Assembly (NCBI RefSeq): GCF_001896135.2
Contig: NZ_MPOH02000016.1
Location: 470,953 to 522,909 of the forward strand
Source: Streptomyces phaeoluteigriseus
GTDB taxonomy: Bacteria; Actinomycetota; Actinomycetes; Streptomycetales; Streptomycetaceae
Direction of reading: 5' to 3'
DNA length: 51,957 nucleotides
Shown: positions 23,177 to 31,363 of the stretch, piece after piece
Position numbering within the stretch: position 1 is the first letter of the stretch
Layout: each line of letters begins with the position of its first letter
Notes under the pieces: model-generated
Database searches by the model: none
Told to the model about the DNA's origin: nothing
The model's input: only the letters and a program-made list of their open reading frames with translations
Translations under genes and position numbers: made by a program

Positions 23177-24631
23177 TCATTCTCCCGCCCCGCCGTGCAG
23201 ACTTTGCACGGGGTGGGCCGTCAGCTCGCGCGCGGCGCTCGCGTCGCCGCCGATCTGGTCGACCGCCGCGTACGCGCTCGCGATGCAGGCGGGGATGCCG
23301 ACGCCGTCGTAGGGAGCGCCGCACACCGCGAGGCCGGGGAGCTTCCCCACGTGCTCCCGGATGCGGGCCACGCGCGCGTGGTGGCCGACCGGGTACTGGG
23401 GCAGGCCGTCCGTCCACCGGGTGACGCGGGTTTCCAGCGGCGTGGCGTCCAGGCCGGTGGCGGCCTCCAGGTCGTGCCGGGAGACGTCGACGAGTTCGGC
23501 GTCGGAGCGCTCCAGGACCGTCGTCTCGCCGTGCCGCCCGACGGAGGTGCGCAGCACGGTCACGTCGGGGTCCTCGTCGGCGATCCAGGCCCACTTCTGG
23601 GAGGCGAAGGTGGACGCCTTGATGGTGCGGCCGTCGACGGGCGGGACGAGGAAACCGCTGCCGTCGGGCAGGGCGGTCCCGGAGCGGCGGTAGGCGAGGG
23701 TGATCAGGGCCATGGAGGCGTACTCGACGGTGCGCAGCTCGGCGGCGGCCTCGGGGGACTCGGCGGCGAGCAGTGCGGCGGCGACGGGCGCGGGGACGGC
23801 GACGACGACGGCGTCGGCGTGCAGGACCCGGTCGCCGACGGTGACGCGCCAGCCACCGGCCGGCTCGCGGCGCAGTCCGCTCACCGCCGCGCGCGTACGG
23901 ATCTCGCCGCCGCGCGCCTCCACGGACGCGGCCACGGCGCGCGGCAGGGAGCCGACGCCGCCCTCGATGCCCATGAACACCGGCCCGGTCTGCTGGTCGG
24001 CGGCGGCCTTCGCCTGGATGTCGCGGACGGCCTCCGTGAGGGAGCGGTGCGTGCGCGCGGCCTGGAACAGCTGCGGGACGGCCGAACGCATCGAGATGCG
24101 GTAGGCGTCACCGGCGTAGACCCCGCCGAGCAAAGGCTCCACCAGGCGGTCGACGACCTCGAGGCCCAGGCGGGCGGCCACGAACTCGCCGACCGCCACG
24201 TCCTCGCCGATCTCCGTGCGGGGCAGGTCGGTGTCGCGGGCGATCCGGGCGAGGCCCTCGGCGGAGAGGACGCCGGCCAGCGCGGAGGCGGTGCCGGGGA
24301 CGCCCATGACATGGCCCTTGGGCATGGGGCGCAGGGCACCACGGGTCCAGATCGAGGCGGTCGCGGTGGCCGGCGGCCGGAGCCGACCGCCGAGGCCCAC
24401 CTCGCGCGCGAGGGCGACCGCCTCGGGACGGCGGGCCAGCATCGACTCGGCGCCCAGGTCGACCCGGACGCCCGCGATCTCACCGGGCAGCAGCTTGCCG
24501 CCCACCCGGTCGGAAGCTTCGAGCACGGTCACGCGCGCGCCGCGGTCCAGCAGCCGGTGGGCGGCCGCCAGGCCCGCGACACCGGCTCCCACCACGACGA
24601 CGTGTCCCGTGCTCGTACCCGTTGCGCTCAT
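23177..24631 (-). CDS. hemG: Coproporphyrinogen III / protoporphyrinogen oxidase (HemG/HemY, CgoX)
   Basis: An FAD-dependent oxidase of 484 aa that aromatises coproporphyrinogen III (or protoporphyrinogen). The N-terminal dinucleotide-binding motif is VVGAGVAGLAAAHRLLDRGARVTVLEAS, followed by GGKLL. The C-terminal FAD-contacting segment is PGLAVCGAPYDGVGIPACIASAYAAV, characteristic of the family. It is the first gene of a hemG-hemQ pair; the spacing is 5 bases or an ATGA overlap. Because HemQ is its neighbour, the coproporphyrin branch is the likely pathway. The ATG at 24631 has only a weak GGGG ribosome site. Confidence 0.93.
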   Translation of the reverse strand: MSATGTSTGHVVVVGAGVAGLAAAHRLLDRGARVTVLEASDRVGGKLLPGEIAGVRVDLGAESMLARRPEAVALAREVGLGGRLRPPATATASIWTRGALRPMPKGHVMGVPGTASALAGVLSAEGLARIARDTDLPRTEIGEDVAVGEFVAARLGLEVVDRLVEPLLGGVYAGDAYRISMRSAVPQLFQAARTHRSLTEAVRDIQAKAAADQQTGPVFMGIEGGVGSLPRAVAASVEARGGEIRTRAAVSGLRREPAGGWRVTVGDRVLHADAVVVAVPAPVAAALLAAESPEAAAELRTVEYASMALITLAYRRSGTALPDGSGFLVPPVDGRTIKASTFASQKWAWIADEDPDVTVLRTSVGRHGETTVLERSDAELVDVSRHDLEAATGLDATPLETRVTRWTDGLPQYPVGHHARVARIREHVGKLPGLAVCGAPYDGVGIPACIASAYAAVDQIGGDASAARELTAHPVQSLHGGAGE

Positions 24632-24827
24632 GCCCCAACTCTCTCAAACCCCACTGACACTCCGGACGCACCCCGCGCTCCCCGGCGTCCTGCCCGCGGT
24701 GTCCCCCTCCGGTGTCCTCCCCGCGTCCCGACCGTGACCTGTTCGGAACCGTAGGAGGCCAACGTCCCGCCCCTCTCCGGCGTCGAAGGACCATCAGCCG
24801 TCGCCGAACCCTCGGGGGTACGCCCAC

Positions 24828-25760
24828 ATGAGCACACGACGTTCCGTACGACCGGTCCACGCCCTGGCGGGCGTCCTGCTCGCCGCCGCCGTCACGCTCA
24901 CCGGATGCGGCGCGAACGACACGGGAGACAGCAGCAGCGCCCAGAAGGCGGCAGGGCCGGAGGCCGGCGTCGCCCAGCCGGCCGAGGACGCCAAGGCCGG
25001 CGCGGGCGCGAGCGGCTCGAAGGCGAGCACGGCACCGAAGCCGTCCGTGAACCGCATCATCCGCACCGCCACGCTGACCGTGCAGGTCAAGAACGTCCCC
25101 AAGGCCCTGGACCAGGCGCGCACGGCCACCGAGAACGCGGGCGGCTACCTCAGCGACGAGACGACCGTCCGGGACGAGGACAGCAGCGAACAGACCCGCG
25201 TCGTCCTGCGCGTGCCGGTGGACGAGTACGACGACGTCCTCGCCGGCCTCCAGGGCGCGGGCAAGCTCCTGGAGCGCACGGCGAAGGCCCAGGACGTCAC
25301 CGACCAGGTCGTCGACGTGGAGAGCCGCATCACCTCGCAGCGCGCCAGCGTGATCCGCGTCCGTGAGCTGATGGACCGGGCCACGAACCTGAGCGACGTG
25401 GTCACCCTGGAGGGCGAGCTGAGCCGCCGCGAGTCCGACCTGGAGGCCCTGCTCGCCCAGCAGGCCTCCCTCAAGGACCGCACCAGCATGGCCACGATCA
25501 CGCTGACCCTGTCCGAGCAGCCGGTGTCGGCCGGGAAGGAGGACGACGACCCCGGGTTCGTGGACGCGCTGGCCGGCGGCTGGGACGCGTTCGTGACGAT
25601 GCTGCGCTGGATCGCGATCGCCTTCGGCGCGGTGCTGCCGTTCGCCGCGGTGCTCGCGTTGATCCTGTTCGTGTGGCTGCGGCTGCTGCGGCCCCGCCGC
25701 CGTGCGGGCCGGCCGGTCCGCCCGAGCGAGTCCGAGCGGGAAGAGGCCGAGCGGGTCTGA
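24828..25760 (+). CDS. DUF4349-domain lipoprotein
   Basis: A 310-aa protein with a lipoprotein signal ending in the lipobox LTGC (C27), then a disordered Ala/Gly/Ser linker. A DUF4349 domain follows (IIRTATLTVQVKNVPKALDQARTATENAGGYLSDE; RVPVDEYDDVLAGL; VDVESRITSQRASVIRVRELMDRATNLSDVVTLEGELSRRESDLEALLAQ), where the second half is coiled-coil-like. Near the C-terminus is one membrane helix (IAIAFGAVLPFAAVLALILFVWLRLL) with a basic Arg-rich tail. The topology therefore has an outside lipid anchor and a C-terminal membrane helix. The last codons lie in a GAGCGGG-type repeat that continues past the stop. Function unknown. Confidence 0.85.
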   Translation: MSTRRSVRPVHALAGVLLAAAVTLTGCGANDTGDSSSAQKAAGPEAGVAQPAEDAKAGAGASGSKASTAPKPSVNRIIRTATLTVQVKNVPKALDQARTATENAGGYLSDETTVRDEDSSEQTRVVLRVPVDEYDDVLAGLQGAGKLLERTAKAQDVTDQVVDVESRITSQRASVIRVRELMDRATNLSDVVTLEGELSRRESDLEALLAQQASLKDRTSMATITLTLSEQPVSAGKEDDDPGFVDALAGGWDAFVTMLRWIAIAFGAVLPFAAVLALILFVWLRLLRPRRRAGRPVRPSESEREEAERV

Positions 25761-25783
25761 GCGGGCCGAGGCCGGCGGGACCG

Positions 25784-25873
25784 AGCAGGCCGAGGCCGAG
25801 CGGGACCGAGCAGGACGAAGCCGAGCGGGTCTGAGCAGGCCGAGGCCGAGCGGGACCGAGCAGGACGAAGCCG
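25784..25873 (+). repeat. 50-bp tandem repeat (minisatellite) after the DUF4349 gene
   Basis: A 40-base block at 25784-25823 recurs exactly at 25834-25873. Both are built from smaller GAGCGGG, GAGCAGG and CCGAGGCC words. Related words start inside the preceding CDS and run on to about 25905. Confidence 0.8.
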
Positions 25874-25943
25874 GCGGGACCGAGCGGGACGGAACGGGAC
25901 CCGCCCCGACCGAGCCGGGCGGAAACGAATTTCCGTCGCCCCG

Positions 25944-25949
25944 TAGCGT
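25944..25949 (+). promoter_or_regulatory. -10 box for leaderless flavoprotein mRNA
   Basis: TAGCGT ends 6 bases before ATG 25956, with no Shine-Dalgarno sequence in between, placing the transcription start at the start codon. Confidence 0.45.
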
Positions 25950-25955
25950 GTTCGC

Positions 25956-27368
25956 ATGAGCATGAGCGAGAGCGCGCGCCACGGGGCGTCCGGGCGGGAG
26001 CGGTTGGTCGTGATCGGCGCGGACGCCGCGGGCATGTCCGCGGCGTCCCAGGCCCGCCGGCTGAAGGGCCCCGGGGAACTGGACATCGTGGCCTTCGAGC
26101 GCGGCCACTTCGCGTCCTACTCCGCCTGCGGCATCCCGTACTGGGTGGGCGGTGACGTCACCGAGCGGGACGAACTGATCGCCCGCACTCCTCAGGAGCA
26201 CCGCGCGCGCGGGATCGACCTGCGTCTGCGCACCGAGGTCACGGAGATCGACCTCGACCGGCAGGGGGTGCACGCGCGTGACGTCGATTCCGGGGCCGAG
26301 TCCTGGACGTCGTACGACAAACTCGTCATCGCCACCGGCGCCCGGCCGATCCGGCCGGACATGCCGGGGGCCGACGCCGAGGGCGTGCACGGGGTGCAGA
26401 CGCTCGACGACGGACAGGAGCTGCTCGACACGCTCGCGCGGACCCGCGGGCGTGGGCGGCACGCCGTGGTCGTCGGGGCGGGTTACATCGGCGTGGAGAT
26501 GGCGGAGTCGCTCATCAAGCGCGGTTATCGGGTGACGGTCGTCAACCGGGGCAGCGAGCCGATGTCGACGCTCGACCCGGACATGGGCCGCCTGGTGCAC
26601 CGGGCGATGGAGGGCCTCGGCATCACCATGGTGAACGACGCCGAGGTCACCGAGCTGCTCACGCACGACGACGGCCGGGTACGGGCGGTGGTCGCACCGG
26701 ACGCCGAGTACCCGGCGGACGTGGTGGTCCTCGGCATCGGTGTCCGTCCGGAGACCGCCCTCGCCGAAGCGGCCGGGCTGCCCGTGGGCGCCCACGGCGG
26801 TCTCCTCACCGACCTGGCGATGCGGGTGCGCGGCCACGAGAACGTCTGGGCCGGCGGCGACTGCGTCGAGGTCCTCGACCTGGTCTCCGGCCAGGAACGC
26901 CACATCCCGCTCGGCACCCACGCCAACAAGCACGGGCAGATCATCGGCACCAACGTCGGCGGCGGTTACGCCGTCTTCCCCGGCGTCGTCGGTACCGCCG
27001 TCAGCAAGGTCTGCGACCTGGAGATCGCCCGCACCGGCCTGCGCGAGAAGGACGCGCGCAGAGCGGGCCTCCAGTTCGAGACGGTCACCGTAGAGTCCAC
27101 CAGCCGGGCCGGCTACTACCCCGGCGCCTCCCCCATGACGGTCAAGATGCTCGCCGAGCGCCGCACGGGCCGCCTTCTCGGCGTACAGATCGTCGGCAGG
27201 GAGGGCGCGGGCAAACGGGTCGACATCGCGGCGGTGGCCCTCACGGCGGGCATGACGGCCGAACAGATGACGACCCTGGACCTGGGTTACGCCCCACCGT
27301 TCAGCCCGGTGTGGGACCCGGTACTGGTGGCGGCACGGAAAGCAGCGGCAAAGGTGCGGAACACATAG
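25956..27368 (+). CDS. CoA-disulfide reductase / NADH oxidase-like flavoprotein
   Basis: The 470-aa protein is a group 3 pyridine nucleotide-disulfide oxidoreductase. FAD motif VVIGADAAGMSAASQARR near 18-35, redox motif SACGIPY with a single active Cys near C58, ATGARP, NAD(P) motif VVGAGYIGVEMAESL near 168, the second FAD motif VWAGGDC and a C-terminal dimerisation domain are all visible. Single-Cys members reduce CoA or polysulfide disulfides, or O2; the exact substrate is not readable. The predicted mRNA is leaderless. The gene stands alone between the minisatellite and a convergent small gene. Confidence 0.9.
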   Translation: MSMSESARHGASGRERLVVIGADAAGMSAASQARRLKGPGELDIVAFERGHFASYSACGIPYWVGGDVTERDELIARTPQEHRARGIDLRLRTEVTEIDLDRQGVHARDVDSGAESWTSYDKLVIATGARPIRPDMPGADAEGVHGVQTLDDGQELLDTLARTRGRGRHAVVVGAGYIGVEMAESLIKRGYRVTVVNRGSEPMSTLDPDMGRLVHRAMEGLGITMVNDAEVTELLTHDDGRVRAVVAPDAEYPADVVVLGIGVRPETALAEAAGLPVGAHGGLLTDLAMRVRGHENVWAGGDCVEVLDLVSGQERHIPLGTHANKHGQIIGTNVGGGYAVFPGVVGTAVSKVCDLEIARTGLREKDARRAGLQFETVTVESTSRAGYYPGASPMTVKMLAERRTGRLLGVQIVGREGAGKRVDIAAVALTAGMTAEQMTTLDLGYAPPFSPVWDPVLVAARKAAAKVRNT

Positions 27369-27421
27369 GAGACGGCGCGCCCGCGCGGCCGGCCCCCACG
27401 GAACCGCACCATGCGACGCGC

Positions 27422-27688
27422 CTACGCGGTCCCGGACAGCCTCGGCAACGCGGAAACCGCCGCGGGCTGTTGCTCGGCCGGCTTGGCGTGCGCGGCCGGC
27501 GCCGGCCGCGACCGCAGCCGATGGCTGACGGCCTCGTCGAGCGTCACCGCCCGCTGCGCCTGCGCGGCCAGCCGCCCCGCCTCCTGGCCGAGCCGTGCCA
27601 CGTCCTCCCAGGGGAGGCGGATCACGAGCGCGATCTCCGCCTCGCCGTCGGGCGTGGCATGCATGGGAGGAGTAACCCGGTCGTTCAT
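27422..27688 (-). CDS. Small hypothetical protein (88 aa)
   Basis: I do not recognise it. It has a helical core (EIALVIRLPWEDVARLGQEAGRLAAQAQRAVTLDEAVSHRL) and an Ala/Pro-rich C-terminus; no cysteines, signal peptide or membrane helix. GAGGA lies 8 bases before the ATG at 27688, supporting translation. It is divergent from the rhomboid gene, with starts 134 bases apart, and convergent with the flavoprotein gene. Confidence 0.65.
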   Translation of the reverse strand: MNDRVTPPMHATPDGEAEIALVIRLPWEDVARLGQEAGRLAAQAQRAVTLDEAVSHRLRSRPAPAAHAKPAEQQPAAVSALPRLSGTA

Positions 27689-27822
27689 CGCCTGTTCCTC
27701 ACGTCGTTCCCGCGACCCGCCTTCCCAGTGCCGCGGGCGGTTGCCGCTTCATACGCAACGGCGGGGGACCGCGTTCAGCGCGCCCACCGATTCCTCGAAC
27801 GGATCGGGGGCAGAACCTTCTT

Positions 27823-28629
27823 GTGGTCATCCCCGTCCATGACGTGAATCCCACGCGCCGCACCCCCGTGGTGACGTATGCGCTGATCGGCGTGAACGTC
27901 TTCGTGTTCCTGTTCATGCCGGGCCTGTCCGGCTCGGTGGCCGGTGACAGCACGCTGGCGCAGACCTGCCATCTCCAGGCGTTCCTGGAGCAGTACGCGG
28001 CCGTCCCACGCGAGCTGATGCACCATCAGCTGCCGCGGCTCGTGCCCACCGGGGACGTCCGCGGGGGCGGCTGCCTGCTGGGCCCGCCGGACTACGACAA
28101 GTCCCCGCCCCTGAGCGTGCTCACCGCGATGTTCCTGCACGGCGGCTGGCTGCACCTGCTGGGCAACATGCTGTTCCTGCTGATCTTCGGCAGCAACGTC
28201 GAGGACCGCATGGGCCACGTCCGCTTCGCGCTGTTCTACGCCGCCTGCGGCTATGCGGCGTCGTACGGTTTCGCGCTCGTCAACGCCGACTCGACCGACC
28301 CGCTGATCGGCGCGTCGGGAGCGATCGCGGGCGTGCTGGGCGCCTACCTCGTGCTCTACCCGAAGGCCAGGGTGTGGGTGCTCGTGCCGTTCCTGATCTT
28401 CCTGCCGTTGCGGCTGCCGGCCTGGATGGTGCTGGGCTTCTGGTTCGGGCTCCAGGCCGTGTACTCCTCCGGCGAGGGCGTCTCCGACGCGGGCACGGTG
28501 GCGTACGCCGCGCATGTCGTCGGCTTCCTCGCGGGCATGCTGCTCGCCTGGCCGCTGAAACGGGGCACACCACCGCCACCCGAGCCGCGCGGCCTGCTGT
28601 TCGGCAGGAGAGCCCGGCCCGGCTGGTGA
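27823..28629 (+). CDS. Rhomboid-family intramembrane serine protease
   Basis: The 268-aa polytopic membrane protease cleaves transmembrane substrates. Visible signatures are HGGWLHLLGNMLFLLIFG (L1/helix 2 region), the nucleophile motif GASGAIAG (Ser near 166) and the catalytic His in YAAHVVGFLAG near 229. Six hydrophobic helices fit the core rhomboid fold. An inserted loop of about 50 residues after the first helix (TCHLQAFLEQYAAVPRELMHHQLP) is typical of actinobacterial members. The start GTG at 27823 gives MVIPVHDVNPTRRTPVVTY; no clear ribosome site is visible. A hairpin lies ~90 bases downstream. Confidence 0.9.
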   Translation: MVIPVHDVNPTRRTPVVTYALIGVNVFVFLFMPGLSGSVAGDSTLAQTCHLQAFLEQYAAVPRELMHHQLPRLVPTGDVRGGGCLLGPPDYDKSPPLSVLTAMFLHGGWLHLLGNMLFLLIFGSNVEDRMGHVRFALFYAACGYAASYGFALVNADSTDPLIGASGAIAGVLGAYLVLYPKARVWVLVPFLIFLPLRLPAWMVLGFWFGLQAVYSSGEGVSDAGTVAYAAHVVGFLAGMLLAWPLKRGTPPPPEPRGLLFGRRARPGW

Positions 28630-28720
28630 CGTCGCGTCACCTGGACCGGTCGGGAGGAAGTCAGGAGGAAGGACGACAGCCCGACGGACGACCGGCCGGT
28701 CGTGGTCGCGCCGGTGAGGT

Positions 28721-28744
28721 CACCGGCACGGAGCCCTGCCGGTG
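28721..28744 (+). terminator. Hairpin after the rhomboid gene
   Basis: CACCGGCA and TGCCGGTG pair perfectly around CGGAGCCC, 91 bases after the rhomboid stop. Confidence 0.45.
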
Positions 28745-28880
28745 CGAGCGCGTGCCGGCCTCGGGGTGCAGGGTGCCGTGCGTGTACCTGGCCGCCATGC
28801 CGGGGAGAGGGGTCCCGCGCACCCGTCTCCCGGCGTCCGTACCCACCCGAGACCGGTACGAGTGGTCGGCGGGCGCCCGC

Positions 28881-28908
28881 CGTGTGCGCACCCTCGGGCG
28901 CGCACACG
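28881..28908 (-). terminator. Hairpin after hemE
   Basis: CGTGTGCGC and GCGCACACG form a 9-bp stem with a 10-base loop, 38 bases beyond the hemE stop. Confidence 0.5.
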
Positions 28909-28946
28909 CCACGGCCGGTGGGCACCACCGTGCCCTGCGGGACGGA

Positions 28947-30014
28947 TCAGCGGGCGGTCTGGGTGTGGACGTACTCGACGAGGCGGGTCAGCGCGTCCGG
29001 GTCGATGGACGGCATGACGCCGTGGCCGAGGTTGAAGACGTGACCCTCCAGGCCCGCCGCGGCGTCGAGGACCTCCCGGGTCCTGGTCTCGACGACCTCG
29101 GTGGAGGCGAACAGCACGGTCGGGTCGAGGTTGCCCTGGAGCGCCTTGCCGGGGCCGACCCGGCGGGCCGCCTCGTCGAGCGGCACACGCCAGTCGACGC
29201 CGACGACGTCAGCGCCGGCGTCGCCCATCAGCTTGAGCAGCTCGCCGGTGCCGACGCCGAAGTGGATGCGGGGGACGCCGTACCCGGCGACGGCCTCGAA
29301 GACCTTGACCGAGGCGGGCATCACCGAGCGGCGGTAGTCGGCGGGTGCGAGGGCACCCACCCAGGAGTCGAACAGCTGTACCGCCGAGGCGCCCGCCTCG
29401 ATCTGGACCTTCAGGAAGGCGGCCGTGATGTCCGCGAGGCGGTCCAGCAGGTCGGCCCACAGCTCGGGATCGCCGTACATCATCGCCTTGGCGTTCTCGT
29501 ACGTGCGCGACGGACCGCCCTCGACGAGGTAGCTCGCGAGAGTGAAAGGCGCGCCCGCGAAACCGATGAGGGGAGTCGGTCCCAGCTCGCGGGTCAGCAG
29601 GCCGATCGCCTCGGTGACGTAGGAGACGTCCTCGGGGGTCAGGTCGCGCAGCCGGGCGAGGTCGGCGCGGGTGCGGATCGGCTCCTCGACGACCGGGCCG
29701 ACGCCGGGCTTGATGTCGAGGTCGAGGCCGATGGCCTTGAGCGGGACGACGATGTCGCTGAAGTAGATCGCCGCGTCCACGCCGTGCCGGCGCACCGGCT
29801 GGAGGGTGATCTCGGTGACCAGCTCGGGCCGCATGCAGGACTCGAGCATCGGCACACCCGCGCGGACCTTGCGGTACTCCGGCAGCGAGCGCCCGGCCTG
29901 GCGCATGAACCACACGGGCGTGTGCGGCACCGGTTCACGCCGGCACGCCTTCATGAAGGGGCTGTCGTACGTCGCTGTCGGCTGCCGGCCCGCGGGGCTC
30001 TCGTTCGCGCTCAC
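28947..30014 (-). CDS. hemE: Uroporphyrinogen decarboxylase HemE
   Basis: HemE decarboxylates uroporphyrinogen III to coproporphyrinogen III in the cytoplasm, the step before HemG and HemQ. The 355-aa protein shows the family signatures PVWFMRQAGRSLPEYRKVR near 34-52, YFSDIVVPLKAIG, GFAGAPFTLASYLVEGG, LFDSWVGALAPADYR and the C-terminal HVFNLGHGVMPSIDP. I start at GTG 30014, with GGGAGA 9 bases upstream. It is 4 kb from hemG-hemQ, so the pathway is clustered loosely. It is divergent from the DUF3000 gene. Confidence 0.96.
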   Translation of the reverse strand: MSANESPAGRQPTATYDSPFMKACRREPVPHTPVWFMRQAGRSLPEYRKVRAGVPMLESCMRPELVTEITLQPVRRHGVDAAIYFSDIVVPLKAIGLDLDIKPGVGPVVEEPIRTRADLARLRDLTPEDVSYVTEAIGLLTRELGPTPLIGFAGAPFTLASYLVEGGPSRTYENAKAMMYGDPELWADLLDRLADITAAFLKVQIEAGASAVQLFDSWVGALAPADYRRSVMPASVKVFEAVAGYGVPRIHFGVGTGELLKLMGDAGADVVGVDWRVPLDEAARRVGPGKALQGNLDPTVLFASTEVVETRTREVLDAAAGLEGHVFNLGHGVMPSIDPDALTRLVEYVHTQTAR

Positions 30015-30196
30015 GACGGCAAGTCTCCCATGACGCGGAAACCCTGCGGAAACCGGCGGGGGGCGCCCGCTCACCGCCCCTCACCGTCGGCGGGACGCCG
30101 GCCGACGGCCCCTGACCGTGCGCGTGTTCGCCCAGCGCGCAGCCGTCCGAGGTGTGCCCACGGGTGTCTTGCCCTGCGCGAAGCTCCCGTTCCCCT

Positions 30197-30202
30197 TAAT
30201 CT
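30197..30202 (+). promoter_or_regulatory. -10 box for leaderless DUF3000 mRNA
   Basis: TAATCT ends 7 bases before ATG 30210, and the gap TCCCCGC contains no ribosome site. Confidence 0.5.
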
Positions 30203-30209
30203 TCCCCGC

Positions 30210-30878
30210 ATGGCTGCGGCTCAGGGACGACTGTCGGACGGCACGGGCGGAATGGATGACGGGAACGAGGAGGACCTGGACGGGGGCGGGGCGGTTCCGC
30301 CGCCCTTCCGGGCCGCCGTCGACGCACTGAGGGCGGCGCGGCTGCGGCCCCAGATCGAGATCGAGCCGACACCGGCCCCGCGGCGCCTGGCGCCGTACGC
30401 GTACGCGCTGGAGGCGACCGTCGTGGACGGCGACCAGGACCTGGCCGACGGCCGCCTGGTGCTGCTGCACGACCCGGCCGGGCACGACGCCTGGCGCGGC
30501 ACCTTCCGGCTGGTCACCCTCGTGCGGGCGGAGCTGGAGCAGGAGATGGCCGTCGACCCGCTGCTGCCGGAGGTGTGCTGGTCCTGGCTGACCGGGGCGC
30601 TCCAGGCACGCGGCCTGATCTACGGGGAGCCGAGTGGCACCGTCACCCGCGCCGGCTCGCACTACTTCGGCGGACTCGCGGAGCGTCCGGCGTCCTCGCA
30701 GATCGAGATCCGGGCCTCGTGGACGCCCCGCGAGGGGCTGGGCGGGGTGCCGGACACGGCGGCGCACCTGGCGTCCTGGTGCGATCTGCTGACCCAGGTC
30801 GCGGGACTGCCACCGGCCGGCCCGGGGGACGCGTCCGTCGTGACGCTGCCGCAGCGGCGGGGGCCGCAGTCGCGCTGA
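30210..30878 (+). CDS. DUF3000-domain protein
   Basis: A 222-aa actinobacterial protein of unknown function. After an acidic, Gly-rich N-terminus come FRAAVDALRAARLRPQIEIEPTPAPRRLAPYAYALEATV, DGRLVLLHDPAGHDAWRGTFRLVTLVRAELEQEMA and PEVCWSWLTGALQARGLIY, features I associate with DUF3000, and a mid-C-terminal SSQIEIRASWTP strand. No membrane segment or signal. In Streptomyces it is usually next to hemE, as here. The mRNA is probably leaderless, and a strong hairpin follows. Confidence 0.85.
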   Translation: MAAAQGRLSDGTGGMDDGNEEDLDGGGAVPPPFRAAVDALRAARLRPQIEIEPTPAPRRLAPYAYALEATVVDGDQDLADGRLVLLHDPAGHDAWRGTFRLVTLVRAELEQEMAVDPLLPEVCWSWLTGALQARGLIYGEPSGTVTRAGSHYFGGLAERPASSQIEIRASWTPREGLGGVPDTAAHLASWCDLLTQVAGLPPAGPGDASVVTLPQRRGPQSR

Positions 30879-30906
30879 CCGCGCCGCACCGCCGGATGCC
30901 GCGGGC

Positions 30907-30938
30907 GAAGACGTCGGCGGGACCTGGCCGACGTCTTC
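30907..30938 (+). terminator. Hairpin terminator after DUF3000
   Basis: GAAGACGTCGG (30907-30917) and CCGACGTCTTC (30928-30938) form a perfect 11-bp stem with a 10-base loop, 28 bases after the stop. Confidence 0.8.
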
Positions 30939-30998
30939 GGCCCCGCCGACGTTCTCGGCCCCGCCGACCTTCTCGGCCTCTCCGGATCTCTCTGACCT

Positions 30999-31028
30999 CC
31001 GGTTCTCTCCGGTTCTCTCCGGTTCTCC
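30999..31028 (+). repeat. 10-bp tandem repeat, three units
   Basis: CCGGTTCTCT, CCGGTTCTCT and CCGGTTCTCC are adjacent, starting at 30999, 31009 and 31019. Confidence 0.75.
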
Positions 31029-31195
31029 CTGAGCCCGCTGACCTGTGCGCGCGGCCGGTCGGCCGCGCTCGCACACCGTGATCGGCCCCGATAACCGTCG
31101 ACTCCCTCGAACGGCCGCCTCGATTGACCATCTCTTTGTCGATACGGCCACTTTCGGTCTCATACGACACCCGCTCAAACCGATTCGATCTTCGG

Positions 31196-31207
31196 GTGAT
31201 CGATCAC
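31196..31207. promoter_or_regulatory. 12-bp palindrome upstream of the orphan response regulator
   Basis: GTGATCGATCAC is a perfect dyad about 157 bases upstream of the regulator start, followed 30 bases later by GATCGTGATC. It may be an operator, possibly autoregulatory. Confidence 0.35.
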
Positions 31208-31363
31208 TCGTCCGAATTGCACGGATTGTTACTCACTAGATCGTGATCATTTTCTAAAGGACCAAGGCTTCGGTGCCGAAGACGACTGTGACCTTGAAAG
31301 CACGGTTCGTCCCGGCTTCATCCCCACGAGCCGGCCCCGTCGTCCCCCCACCCAGGAGGCCTG

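Larger units (their letters stand above)
28630..28946. other. 317-base convergent intergenic region with two hairpins
   Basis: It lies between the rhomboid and hemE stops. Open frames here are Arg/Pro-rich without ribosome sites or codon bias, so I call no gene. It contains the two hairpins listed separately. Confidence 0.55.
30939..31363. other. Intergenic region with short tandem repeats and an AT-rich regulator leader
   Basis: After the terminator are two ~18-bp copies of TCGGCCCCGCCGAC (30937-30969) and three 10-bp units CCGGTTCTCY (30999-31028). From 31080 to 31275 the sequence is the most AT-rich in the window and should hold the promoter of the response-regulator gene; TTGCAC at 31218 is a possible -35 but no clean -10 is placed. 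The palindrome GTGATCGATCAC lies at 31196-31207. No gene seen. Confidence 0.6.

Noticed and set aside
24480..26933. Long minus-strand open frame of 817 codons
   Set aside because: It is antisense to the DUF4349 and flavoprotein genes and spans the minisatellite. No domain or ribosome site.
28661..28912. Possible small gene between rhomboid and hemE
   Set aside because: Arg/Pro-rich product without codon bias or ribosome site; the region is better explained by two terminator hairpins.
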